This document shows positions 1 through 7,934 of a stretch of DNA of 64,000 nucleotides, piece after piece. The notes under the pieces are model-generated. The model did no database searches, was not told the DNA's origin, and saw nothing but the letters and a program-made list of their open reading frames with translations. The translations under genes and the position numbers were made by a program. Source of the stretch: Pseudobdellovibrionaceae bacterium. Its GTDB lineage: Bacteria > Bdellovibrionota > Bdellovibrionia > Bdellovibrionales > Bdellovibrionaceae. Within the stretch, counting starts at the first letter, position 1, and the number at the start of each line of letters is the position of its first letter. The stretch lies in contig JALHMX010000002.1 in NCBI GenBank assembly GCA_022843825.1, forward strand, positions 1 through 64,000, read 5' to 3'.

Positions 1-236
1 TAAATCCTGATTCCGTATTTAGAAGCCGCTTTATTTAAGATGGACTCTATTATTTTTAAATTCTTGGTGATTCTAAATGATCTGCGCCCGCCTGCAAACT
101 GAGATCGCAAAACAAAATGTATTGGCTCTTTGGTGTTAATGGGGCGAGGGGTCTTTCGCTTGCCAACCAGCAGCGATCCACCGAAGAAACGTTTGTTTGT
201 TTTAGCTGGAATAAGTAATAGCTGCTTGGATTTCAT
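1..236 (-). CDS. IS200-like / RAYT-type transposase, partial
   Basis: The gene runs off the left edge, so only the first 78 residues are visible. The start is an ATG at 236 with a strong AGGAGG ribosome site at 242-247. The product begins MKSKQLLLIPAK and continues with a basic stretch (GGSLLVGKRKTPRPINTKEP, then HFVLRS and GGRRSF). This pattern is typical of the Y1 (IS200-like) transposases annotated as REP-associated proteins in Bdellovibrio-like genomes. The HUH and catalytic Tyr motifs would lie in the missing part, so family membership is inference. It sits downstream of, and in the same direction as, the AlkB-like gene, separated by a terminator. Confidence 0.55.
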   Translation of the reverse strand, partial: MKSKQLLLIPAKTNKRFFGGSLLVGKRKTPRPINTKEPIHFVLRSQFAGGRRSFRITKNLKIIESILNKAASKYGIRI

Positions 237-257
237 AAATATCCTCCTGATTTAAGT

Positions 258-282
258 AAAAAACAGCGCAATGTAAGCGCTG
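258..282 (-). terminator. Rho-independent terminator after the AlkB-like gene
   Basis: Read on the minus strand this is a 6-bp stem (CAGCGC / GCGCTG, 264-269 and 277-282) with a 7-base loop, followed by six T residues (258-263). It lies between the end of the AlkB-like gene (420) and the transposase start. Because a RAYT-like gene lies beside it, a REP-type palindrome is an alternative reading. Confidence 0.6.
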
Positions 283-419
283 ATTAATCAACGGAGTGTA
301 TTTGCAAATTTCAAAGAGGGGCGAGGGGGTGTATAAACGCCCTGCGAGACATAGGAAAGTCGGTGGTCGGAGAAATAAATAAGGGAGAAGATGCAGAGAA
401 ATAGCACAAAGCTATAAAA

Positions 420-1265
420 CTATCGAGTTTCGTTTTTCCAGAACGCTGAGTTCATGGCCAACTCATTAAGATAAGGTTTAACGTCAGCGCGCAAGCCCGC
501 AGGAAGCTCGCGAACAGATGTAATATGGTCTACCGGGACGTAACGAAAAGTAAAATTTATTCTACGTGTTTCAAAAAAAGTTGTATTTAGGTTTGTGTAA
601 TTCGTGCCTTTATCTTCTACGCGCTGAACGCGATGGAACAGCTGTTTTTTAAACTTGTCTCCACCAAAAAGCTGCAGGCTGCTGTCTTCGAGCCACTGTT
701 GTAGAATGACTTGGCTTTGTTGCGATTTTCCTGCACTTTTGACAAATTGAAATAATGCTTTTTCTCCAAACGAAATGGACGCGATAGGACCAGGTTCAAA
801 GTCCTTGTGTTCGCCAACACGAGCTGTATCTATTTTCCGAACTTCGTCGGATGCAGCATCTAGCTTGTAGCCGTAATAATTAATTAAGCATGTGTTTAGT
901 CGCCAGTTTTTAGGAATATCCCGTTCATCAAATTTTTCTCGCACGATGGATTCAACTTTATTTATGATTTTGCTGATAACTGCAGGATAGGGTTCGGCCT
1001 GCACACAGCGGTTATAAAGACCCTTGGGAGGGTGATAGTAATCCAAGCATGCAAATTGCCAATTTCCAAGCCAATAAACTGGTCGCAACAGCTGGCGGTT
1101 AGATTCACTTTCAGGGGGCGGATTAGACGCTGAATAACGATTTTCCCATATGGGGTAGAGCGTGTGCAGGTAATCAAATATTTGTTTTTTCTCATTAGGC
1201 AGAATATAGTCTTTGATGTAAATCAGATTGTGATTTTGAAAATTTCGTGCTCTGCTGGGTTTCAT
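420..1265 (-). CDS. AlkB-like 2-oxoglutarate/Fe(II) dioxygenase
   Basis: A 281-residue protein with the AlkB fold signature: a NYYG segment near residue 129, the iron ligands H153-x-D155 (in GEHKDFE) and H211 (in LFHRV), and the 2-oxoglutarate-binding RxNxTFR motif at 235-241. AlkB-family enzymes oxidatively demethylate alkylated nucleic acids or protein; the substrate here cannot be told from sequence. The start has a good AGAGGA site just upstream. The gene is divergent from the heptose kinase gene with only 32 bases between the starts, so their promoters must overlap. Confidence 0.85.
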   Translation of the reverse strand: MKPSRARNFQNHNLIYIKDYILPNEKKQIFDYLHTLYPIWENRYSASNPPPESESNRQLLRPVYWLGNWQFACLDYYHPPKGLYNRCVQAEPYPAVISKIINKVESIVREKFDERDIPKNWRLNTCLINYYGYKLDAASDEVRKIDTARVGEHKDFEPGPIASISFGEKALFQFVKSAGKSQQSQVILQQWLEDSSLQLFGGDKFKKQLFHRVQRVEDKGTNYTNLNTTFFETRRINFTFRYVPVDHITSVRELPAGLRADVKPYLNELAMNSAFWKNETR

Positions 1266-1297
1266 GTCCTCTGAGAATTAGCTTGAAGGTGGAACTG

Positions 1298-2329
1298 ATG
1301 TCAAACGTGATTCAAAAATTTGTAATAGATACTGCCGTTAAAAATCGTATCCTTGAAAAAATTTCGTTATTTTCGACAAAGAAAATTCTACTTATCGGGG
1401 ATGTTGGTGTAGATGAGTACGTAATGGGAGCAGTTAAGCGTATCAGTCCTGAAGCGCCTGTTCCTGTCCTTGAGGTTGACGCCGAAGATAAAAGATTGGG
1501 GCTAGCCGCTAACGTGGCTCAAAACATTATTAGTCTTGGGGGGCAGGTCAAACTTGTTTCTGTCATCGGACAAGATGATGGAGCAACAGTTCTTAAAAAC
1601 TTGCTGCAGAAATCAAAAGTAAGTGCTGAGTATTTAGTAACGGATTCTTCACGGCCAACGACTCGTAAGACACGAGTCATGACCGGTCACCATCATTTAG
1701 TTCGCGTCGACTACGAAATTAAAAAAAACCTTAAGCCTGAGACCGAAGCGAAAATTCTTAAACAGGTCGAAGATCTTATGCCTTCAGTGGACGCGGTTGT
1801 TTTAGAAGATTATGCTAAGGGAATTTTTTCAGTTAATCTCATTGAAAATATTGTTAATCGGGCTCGCAAAGCGGGTAAATATTTAATGGTAGATCCTCAC
1901 CAGACTAAATTTGCGGATTTTTATAAAGGCGTGGACCTCATCAAGCCGAATTACAACGAAGCCTTAGCTTTAACGCAAATTAAAGAAGAAGATATCGAAA
2001 ATATCTCTGAACGAGTTTGGAAAGTTGGGCGAGCGCTACAAAAAATGACCGGTGCCAGCGATGTCGTGTTAACTCAAGGAAAAGATGGCATGGCTATTTT
2101 TTCTAAGGATGCAGAGCCAGTGCAGGTGCCCACTTTTGCAAAAAAAGTTTTTGATGTCACAGGAGCAGGAGATACAGTTATTGCTGCCTTGGCACTAGGG
2201 GTAATTTCAGGCCTTAAATTGGCTGAGGCCTGTGTCTTAGCTAATTACGCGGCAGGCATCGTGGTTGGAAAAGTCGGTTGCGTTCCTTGTGATGTAAACG
2301 AATTAATTCAAGAAATTCGCGTAATATGA
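1298..2329 (+). CDS. hldA: D-glycero-beta-D-manno-heptose-7-phosphate kinase (HldA / HldE N-domain)
   Basis: A 343-residue PfkB/ribokinase-family kinase. The N-terminal substrate region (IGDVGVDEYVMGAVKRISPE, 33-52) and RLGLAANVA (67-75) match the RfaE1/HldE kinase domain, and the C-terminal DVTGAGDT (286-293) carries the catalytic Asp292 and anion hole. It would phosphorylate heptose-7-phosphate in ADP-heptose synthesis for lipopolysaccharide inner core. There is no fused adenylyltransferase domain, so HldC must be separate. The usual LGGAANVA reads LGLAANVA. The upstream ATG at 1247 is rejected because the ATG at 1298 has an AAGGTGG site at the right distance. The stop overlaps the next gene by 4 bases. 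Confidence 0.88.
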   Translation: MSNVIQKFVIDTAVKNRILEKISLFSTKKILLIGDVGVDEYVMGAVKRISPEAPVPVLEVDAEDKRLGLAANVAQNIISLGGQVKLVSVIGQDDGATVLKNLLQKSKVSAEYLVTDSSRPTTRKTRVMTGHHHLVRVDYEIKKNLKPETEAKILKQVEDLMPSVDAVVLEDYAKGIFSVNLIENIVNRARKAGKYLMVDPHQTKFADFYKGVDLIKPNYNEALALTQIKEEDIENISERVWKVGRALQKMTGASDVVLTQGKDGMAIFSKDAEPVQVPTFAKKVFDVTGAGDTVIAALALGVISGLKLAEACVLANYAAGIVVGKVGCVPCDVNELIQEIRVI

Positions 2330-3090
2330 AATTACTTTTGGTTATTTTTATTTTAGGTGCAGTGAAGGCACCTGCATTTTTTGAGCGTGGCCTCTCAGCT
2401 GCTGCCGGCACTAATCCCAAAGGCGCAAGTGTTAATGCCAGTTTGGCCTATAATCAGCTTTTATGGGATGGACGTGTTCACGGTGATGAATCGCAGTTTT
2501 GGAAGTATGGTTACCTTCGTCCTAAGACTTACTATGAGTCTTCTTTTTATATTAATACCTTAGGCGCTGAGTTGCAGATTTATCCCATTTCCATTTTTGG
2601 AGGATCTGTAGGTACTTCGTATGCAGATCGCACCGTAAAGTCCTTAGATTTATATGAATGTGACCAAGTCGACTGCAAAGGACAAGTAAGTAAAACATTT
2701 TATAATTTGAATTTGAACTTGGGCTACCAGTCATGGGTCATGGTTTTATTTTATCAAAATACCCAACTTGAAGCCTCAAGTGAAGTGCCCGCGTTAGTGG
2801 AGTACTCGTCCATGTTATTAATCCCAAAAAAGTCTTCAAGTCTGGATACAAAAGTTGTTTTCTTGGGTTACAAATTAACAGAACAAATTACTGCCGCATT
2901 ATATGGAACGCATTATCAAATTGAATCCAAAAAATCTGAGGGGCAATATTTAGTCGTCAGCTACAAGTATGACGACTACAGCTGGATTGTGGGTACAGGA
3001 GCTTTTGGTTCAGATTATAACGAGAAGACCTTTGCCGCCTTTGTAAAAGTTAGCTGGTTATTTGATCCAACGCTTAGTCTTATTGATTAG
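2326..3090 (+). CDS. Secreted outer-membrane beta-barrel-like protein, unknown function
   Basis: A 254-residue product with an N-terminal signal peptide (about residues 1-17) and alternating aromatic/hydrophobic strands throughout, ending in strand-like repeats rather than a recognised domain. Two Cys residues near 113-118 may form a disulfide. I do not recognise a family; a small outer-membrane barrel is the best reading. It is translationally coupled to the heptose kinase gene (ATGA overlap), which fits a shared role in the outer envelope. Confidence 0.6.
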   Translation: MKLLLVIFILGAVKAPAFFERGLSAAAGTNPKGASVNASLAYNQLLWDGRVHGDESQFWKYGYLRPKTYYESSFYINTLGAELQIYPISIFGGSVGTSYADRTVKSLDLYECDQVDCKGQVSKTFYNLNLNLGYQSWVMVLFYQNTQLEASSEVPALVEYSSMLLIPKKSSSLDTKVVFLGYKLTEQITAALYGTHYQIESKKSEGQYLVVSYKYDDYSWIVGTGAFGSDYNEKTFAAFVKVSWLFDPTLSLID

Positions 3091-3174
3091 GAACATTTTT
3101 AGTTGTCTTTTCAGTCATATTAGTTCAAATTCAGGCCTTCAAAAAAGGGTGTAATAACCTAAAAGGAGTTGGCC

Positions 3175-4302
3175 ATGATGCCGATGGATCAAAAAGTTAA
3201 TTTTTATTCATTTACATTAGAAGATCTTCAAGAATATCTAAAAAAATACGGTAAAGAAAAATTTCGCGCACAACAAATATATAAATGGGTTTACGAGTCG
3301 CGCGTGACGAATATCGAAGAGATGTCTAATCTATCGAAAGACTTGCGTGCGGAACTGAAAAATTTGATCTCTTTTGAAATGCCACCGGTTCTGAAGCATC
3401 TTGTAAGTGTCGATGGTACGCAAAAGTTTCTTTTTGATGTAAAAGACGGAAATACGGTAGAGGCCGTAGTTATTCCTTCGGATGATCGACTGACTTTGTG
3501 TATCTCATCAGAAATTGGATGCAATATGGCCTGTAAGTTTTGTTTTACAGGTAAGCAAAAGCTAAAACGCAGACTTACTGCCGATGAAATCGTCGGTCAG
3601 TTTATGCAAGTACATGACTCTTTACAAAAAGAGGGCCTAGGTCGTCGCATATCAAATATTGTTTTTATGGGCATGGGTGAGCCATTAGATAATTCGGACG
3701 AAGTTTTCAAATCTATTGATGTCATTCATTCTCCGTGGGGGATTAATTTATCATTAAAAAAAATCACAGTTTCAACCTCTGGAATTATTCCTGAAATGTA
3801 TAAAGTGGCCAATGCGAAAGTTAGATTGGCTGTAAGCTTGAACGCTTATAATGATGAAGTGCGATCTCAAGTTATGCCTATTAATAAAAAATATCCTCTA
3901 AAGGATTTACTTGAAGAGTGTAAGCGCTACTATCGTGCGACCGGCGAGAAAATTACTATGGAATACGTATTACTAAAGGGTATTACGGATCAAATTGAAC
4001 ATGCTCGTCAGGTAGTCAAGCTTTTAAAAGATGTTCCTTGTAAAATAAATATCATTCCTTTTAACGAACATCCTGGATCTGATTATGAACGACCTTCTGA
4101 TGAAACAGTTCAGGCTTTTCATACAGAAGCCATGAGATTAGGCGCACAAGTATTGTTAAGACGAACGATGGGGCGCGATATTTTTGCGGCATGCGGACAG
4201 TTAGCGACAAAAATTGATCACCCTGAAAGAATGGATATTTCTAACTCTAAAATCGGAGGAACTCATGTCAGAAGTTTTAGTCATCGGCAGCCTAGCATAT
4301 GA
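3175..4302 (+). CDS. rlmN: Dual-specificity 23S rRNA A2503 / tRNA A37 C2-methyltransferase RlmN
   Basis: A radical-SAM methyltransferase of 375 residues. The 4Fe-4S ligands are C116, C120 and C123 in GCNMACKFCF. C109 and C339 match the two Cys residues that form the covalent intermediate in E. coli RlmN. GMGEPLDN (165-172) is the SAM-binding GE motif. It methylates C2 of adenine in 23S rRNA and in some tRNAs. A possible TTG start at 3169 overlaps the AAAGGAG site (3162-3168), so the ATG at 3175 (or 3178) is chosen. The last 38 bases overlap the PfkB gene. Confidence 0.95.
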   Translation: MMPMDQKVNFYSFTLEDLQEYLKKYGKEKFRAQQIYKWVYESRVTNIEEMSNLSKDLRAELKNLISFEMPPVLKHLVSVDGTQKFLFDVKDGNTVEAVVIPSDDRLTLCISSEIGCNMACKFCFTGKQKLKRRLTADEIVGQFMQVHDSLQKEGLGRRISNIVFMGMGEPLDNSDEVFKSIDVIHSPWGINLSLKKITVSTSGIIPEMYKVANAKVRLAVSLNAYNDEVRSQVMPINKKYPLKDLLEECKRYYRATGEKITMEYVLLKGITDQIEHARQVVKLLKDVPCKINIIPFNEHPGSDYERPSDETVQAFHTEAMRLGAQVLLRRTMGRDIFAACGQLATKIDHPERMDISNSKIGGTHVRSFSHRQPSI

Positions 4303-5182
4303 TTCAGTAAAGACACCGGCAGGCTCAGCTAAAAAATCTTTAGGAGGTTCTGCGAACTATTTTTCAGTGGCAGCCAGTCTTTTCTCTCCGGTGCGAGTAG
4401 TTGGAGTCGTAGGAACTGACTACGCAAAAGAAGATAAAGAGATTTTAATTAGACGTAAAATTGACTTGCAAGGCCTGCAAGTCGTTGAGGGACAAACTTT
4501 TCATTGGGAGGGCACGTATGAAAACGATCTTAATGAAGCGGTCACTTTAAAAACAGAACTAAATGTTTTTGCTCACTTTAATCCTGAAATTCCTGTGTCT
4601 TATACTCAAAGTTCTCATATTTTTTTAGCGAATATCGATCCGACTTTACAACTCAAAGTTTTGTCCCAGATATCGAACCCTGTTTTTGTGGGTATGGACA
4701 GTATGAATTTTTGGATCAACTCTAAACAAAGTGATTTGTTAGAGGTCATTAAAAAAGTTGATATTCTATTTATGAATGAGACCGAAGTAAAAATGTTGAC
4801 TCAAGAAAACAACACGATCACAGCTATTGAAAAAATATCAAAAATGGGCCCTCGTTACGTGGTTATTAAACGAGGTGAGTATGGAGTGACTATGTATAGT
4901 CCTGAAAAAGGTTACTTCCAAAGTCCGGCTTTACCGGTTTCTAATGTGGTCGACCCTACTGGGGCCGGGGATAGCTTTGCCGGTGGATTTTTTGGATATC
5001 TCGTTAAAAATGTTCAAGGTCAACCTAGCTGGTCTGATCTAAAGCGCGCTGTATTAGCGGGGACTGTGATGTCCAGCCAGACCATACAGGACTTTAGTCT
5101 TAAAGCTCTGCTCGACTTGTCGCCGGCTCAGTTCGAACGACTGAACCAAGATCTGATCCGTATGACGACTTTAGAGGGGTAA
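4265..5182 (+). CDS. PfkB-family sugar/nucleoside kinase
   Basis: A 305-residue ribokinase-fold kinase. Visible motifs are the N-terminal GGSANYFSVAAS (27-38) and the C-terminal DPTGAGDSFAGGF (230-242) with catalytic Asp236. The substrate is uncertain; family members phosphorylate ribose, adenosine, fructose-phosphate and similar compounds. The start at 4265 is set by a CGGAGGA site five bases upstream. It lies inside the 3' end of rlmN in another frame, so the two are probably translated from one message. Confidence 0.85.
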   Translation: MSEVLVIGSLAYDSVKTPAGSAKKSLGGSANYFSVAASLFSPVRVVGVVGTDYAKEDKEILIRRKIDLQGLQVVEGQTFHWEGTYENDLNEAVTLKTELNVFAHFNPEIPVSYTQSSHIFLANIDPTLQLKVLSQISNPVFVGMDSMNFWINSKQSDLLEVIKKVDILFMNETEVKMLTQENNTITAIEKISKMGPRYVVIKRGEYGVTMYSPEKGYFQSPALPVSNVVDPTGAGDSFAGGFFGYLVKNVQGQPSWSDLKRAVLAGTVMSSQTIQDFSLKALLDLSPAQFERLNQDLIRMTTLEG

Positions 5183-5207
5183 ATACTTAAAACTGGTAGC
5201 TTTTGAC

Positions 5208-5235
5208 TAAAGGTTGCACTCTATAAGGCCGATAA
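5208..5235 (+). promoter_or_regulatory. Candidate sigma-28 (FliA) promoter
   Basis: The sequence TAAAGGTT (5208-5215), a 12-base spacer and GCCGATAA (5228-5235) match the sigma-28 consensus TAAAGTTT-N11-GCCGATAA, with a perfect -10 element, one mismatch in the -35 element and one extra spacer base. The expected transcript start is about 5242-5243, only two or three bases before the ATG at 5245, so the message would be nearly leaderless. Confidence 0.5.
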
Positions 5236-5244
5236 AAGCTCAGT

Positions 5245-6390
5245 ATGAGTCAGCCTAAAAAAAACAATACATCAGAAGATTTAATGGCCTCGCTTATGGC
5301 GGATTTAAAACTCGTGGATAAAGATGACGAGTCTATCGAGAAAACAACTATTACTTCAGAAGATTCAGAGAGCACGGAAAATATTGAAATTGGCCAGGAC
5401 AGCGATTTTGGTTTATTAGATCTAAACTTTGGGGAAAGCGCTTTCAACAATAGTGAAACGCCTGAAGCAGGTGGCGAGACTGAAATCGTGGTTGAGGATA
5501 TTGCTGATTCTGCGCCGACCACTGCATTTGAAATTAAATTGGTTGAGAATAAAGAGACTTTACCAGAACCAGAACCGCTTGCAGAGCCGTCGCTGAACAT
5601 ACATGAGAATAGTAATGATAAAACAGTTGCAATGGCAACAGAAGAAAAATCTCAGCATGGGTTCATGGAAAACGAGCGTACTCTGGCAGTTGCGGGTTAT
5701 TCAAATCGTCGTTATCAAAAAGACGATAACGATATTAAAATTTCAGTAGGACAATCTGGTGCTGGTTCATCAGGATATGGTGGCTGGGGGGCAACTGATT
5801 CCAACCTCGCTCAAGCTGAAAATTTAAAAATAGCTCAAAGTAAGATTTTAGATTTGGAAAAAGAAAACGAAAAACTTCGTCAACAAAATGAAGAGTTAAT
5901 TTCAGCGTCAGAAATTTTAAAAGAAAGATCAGATTTGCTGACCGCGCAGGTTTATGAATATAAAAATGACCGCGGCGACTTGGAAGGATCGTTTAAAAGT
6001 GAAATAGCTTTATTGAAAAGTCAGCTCAATCGTAAGGATACTGAGTTGCAAAAAGCACAAATGAAAATTGAAGAATTAGATTCACGCTTAAGATTTGACA
6101 TGAAAAAGATTCGTGTTCGAGAACGGGAGCTAGAAAATCGTTTAGAGCTTATTCGGGCTGAGAAGAACGCACTTGTTAGAAACAAAGATGAGCAGATTTT
6201 AGAGGCTCGTCGTAAAATTGATCAATTACAGCTTGAAGTAGACAGTTTTAGACAGAAATGCGTAGAGCTCAATCGCGCGCTTGAGGTTAACCAAGACTCT
6301 TTTAAAAGAACAACTCGTGCACTACGTTTAGCTATGGCAAACTTAGAGCTTCAGGAAGAAAATAAAACGCCTTTAAAAAAAGTAGATTAG
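5245..6390 (+). CDS. Acidic, disordered-then-coiled-coil cytoplasmic protein with DKT-type motifs
   Basis: A 381-residue protein of unknown family. Residues 1-140 are acidic and rich in Glu, Asp, Ser and Thr with no hydrophobic core, so probably disordered. A Gly-rich link lies near 168-183. Residues 188 to about 370 are a long heptad-rich coiled coil. Two threonines sit in similar settings, DKTVAM (T127) and ERTLAVAGY (T146), resembling the DKT segment at the N terminus of the FHA-containing DgcB encoded 1.5 kb downstream. No ribosome site precedes the ATG; the message may be leaderless. A scaffold or polar-localisation role is speculation. Confidence 0.75.
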   Translation: MSQPKKNNTSEDLMASLMADLKLVDKDDESIEKTTITSEDSESTENIEIGQDSDFGLLDLNFGESAFNNSETPEAGGETEIVVEDIADSAPTTAFEIKLVENKETLPEPEPLAEPSLNIHENSNDKTVAMATEEKSQHGFMENERTLAVAGYSNRRYQKDDNDIKISVGQSGAGSSGYGGWGATDSNLAQAENLKIAQSKILDLEKENEKLRQQNEELISASEILKERSDLLTAQVYEYKNDRGDLEGSFKSEIALLKSQLNRKDTELQKAQMKIEELDSRLRFDMKKIRVRERELENRLELIRAEKNALVRNKDEQILEARRKIDQLQLEVDSFRQKCVELNRALEVNQDSFKRTTRALRLAMANLELQEENKTPLKKVD

Positions 6391-6391
6391 T

Positions 6392-7495
6392 ATGAGTGAA
6401 GAAGTCCGAAGGCCATCCAGGAAAATGAAATTACTCGTCAGTGATCTTCATTTGGGGCGTGGACGAGTTTTGGAGGATGGACGTCTTAATTCCTTTGAAG
6501 AGTTTTACTTTGCGGAGAAACTTGTTGAATTTGTTAAATACTACTCGACAGGTGCATTTCGGGACTATGATGTAGAAATCATTATTAATGGCGATTTTCT
6601 TAATTTTCTTCAGGTGGATTATAAAAGTCATTTTCTAACTACAATCACGGAGTCTATAGCTGTCGATATTCTTAAGGCTATACTGAACGGACACGAGTCT
6701 GTATTTAAAGCTATGGGAGAATTTTTATCTCAGCCCTACAGAAAAATTACGTACGTTATCGGAAATCATGATCAACCGATGATGTTTCAGGGCTGTCGCG
6801 ATTATTTAGATCAATTTATTGGAAAGCCATTGCAGTATAAGAATATAGTTTACCTAGTTGACGGTATTCATGTTGAGCATGGACATATGCATGAAGCTGT
6901 TAATCGTGTAGATCCTCGTAAATTATTCATCAAGCAAGGGTTATTAGAACCAATACTTAATTTGCCATTAGGGTCACATTTCTTTATTGAGTACGTCATG
7001 AGAGTCAAGGAACGTTATCCTCATATCGATAAGATACGTCCTTTTGGTATGATGATAAAATGGGTACTGCTGAGCGAGCCCAAGATTTTAATCGTGATGT
7101 TAGGTTTGTTTTTCAAATATTTTTATCGAATACTTATTTCTCCGGACAAGAAATACAATTGGTCTTTCCGTAAGGTCGTGCGTACTTTTTTAAGTACGTC
7201 TTTGATGCCTGATCTAAGCTTATCTGCGCGAAAAATTTTGTCAGATGATCGCGTTCATTCAGTGGTGTTCGGGCATACTCATGTTTACCAGTACAAAAAA
7301 TGGGGAACTAAAAAAGAATACTTTAATACAGGTACGTGGACAGAAATTACTTCGTTGGACTTAGATTCTTTGGGAAAAATTACTAAACTGACTTACGTTG
7401 TTTTCGATTATGCTGATGGCGACCAAGAGCCCCATGGTCGTCTGAAAGAGTGGAAGGGTTTTCATCGTATTGAAGAAGATGTGGTGGTCGCTTAG
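6392..7495 (+). CDS. Calcineurin-like metallophosphoesterase
   Basis: A 367-residue protein with the full metallophosphoesterase motif set: DLHLG near residue 18, NGDF near 67, GNHDQ near 124, VEHGHMH near 157 and FGHTHVY near 299. These bind a two-metal centre. It resembles the UDP-2,3-diacylglucosamine hydrolase (LpxH) type broadly, but the long middle section (about 170-275), which includes the hydrophobic stretch ILIVMLGLFFKYF, is not typical, so the substrate is unknown and membrane association is possible. It starts one base after the coiled-coil gene stop. A second ATG at 6425 has an AGGAAA site and could be the true start. Confidence 0.82.
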   Translation: MSEEVRRPSRKMKLLVSDLHLGRGRVLEDGRLNSFEEFYFAEKLVEFVKYYSTGAFRDYDVEIIINGDFLNFLQVDYKSHFLTTITESIAVDILKAILNGHESVFKAMGEFLSQPYRKITYVIGNHDQPMMFQGCRDYLDQFIGKPLQYKNIVYLVDGIHVEHGHMHEAVNRVDPRKLFIKQGLLEPILNLPLGSHFFIEYVMRVKERYPHIDKIRPFGMMIKWVLLSEPKILIVMLGLFFKYFYRILISPDKKYNWSFRKVVRTFLSTSLMPDLSLSARKILSDDRVHSVVFGHTHVYQYKKWGTKKEYFNTGTWTEITSLDLDSLGKITKLTYVVFDYADGDQEPHGRLKEWKGFHRIEEDVVVA

Positions 7496-7496
7496 T

Positions 7497-7859
7497 ATGA
7501 TAGAGTTAAAACAGCACTTTCAGATCGAATCGGCTCGATTTCTACCGCATCTAGATTCAGCTCATCCTTGCTCGAGAATGCATGGTCATAGTTTTAAGAT
7601 AATATTGACATTTAAAGGTACTGTGCATCCGAAACTAGGTTGGGTGATGGATTATAACGATATTTCCAATGTCGTGAAACCGATCCTAGAAAAAATAGAT
7701 CACCGCGTGCTTAATGAGGTGCCTGGTCTGGAGAATCCTACGTCAGAAATGTTGGCTAAATGGATTTACGAACAAGTTATTAAAAAAATACCGCTACTGA
7801 CAGAAGTGAATGTATCTGAAACTGCTCAGACGGAGTGCCTATATCGTGGTGAGACATAA
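7497..7859 (+). CDS. queD: 6-carboxy-5,6,7,8-tetrahydropterin synthase-like protein (QueD)
   Basis: A 120-residue protein of the 6-pyruvoyl-tetrahydropterin synthase family. It keeps the catalytic Cys25 and the zinc ligands H29 and H31 in CSRMHGHSF, the GWVMDYNDI strand, the DHR motif and the ENPTSEMLAKWI signature of QueD, which acts in 7-deazaguanine/queuosine synthesis. The oddity is at the third zinc ligand: the usual AAHRLPH reads SARFLPH, putting Arg14 where the His should be. The start at 7497 follows the previous stop by one base; a start at 7470 inside the upstream gene is rejected as out of family. Confidence 0.85.
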   Translation: MIELKQHFQIESARFLPHLDSAHPCSRMHGHSFKIILTFKGTVHPKLGWVMDYNDISNVVKPILEKIDHRVLNEVPGLENPTSEMLAKWIYEQVIKKIPLLTEVNVSETAQTECLYRGET

Positions 7860-7899
7860 AAGTTCAGGCGAAAGTCTAGTCCGTGACAGTTTTGATTCG

Positions 7900-7928
7900 T
7901 TGTCAGGAAAAATGAAATCTATCATAAT
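7900..7928 (+). promoter_or_regulatory. Predicted housekeeping promoter of the FHA-GGDEF gene
   Basis: TTGTCA (7900-7905), a 17-base spacer and CATAAT (7923-7928) make a good sigma-70 type promoter. The transcript would start at or next to the ATG at 7935, giving a leaderless message, and there is no Shine-Dalgarno sequence before that ATG. TGACA (7884-7888) and TGTCA (7901-7905) form an inverted repeat overlapping the -35 element, a possible operator. Confidence 0.55.
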
Positions 7929-7934
7929 ATAAAA

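Noticed and set aside
141-328. GGGGCGAGGGG occurs at 141 and again at 318, within and beside the RAYT-like gene
   Set aside because: Short, G-rich and not palindromic; no third copy was seen, so a REP repeat family is not supported.
5250-5600. Minus-strand Ser-rich frame opposite the coiled-coil gene
   Set aside because: Its Ser/Lys composition is the antisense image of the acidic Glu/Asp/Thr region; no start signal.
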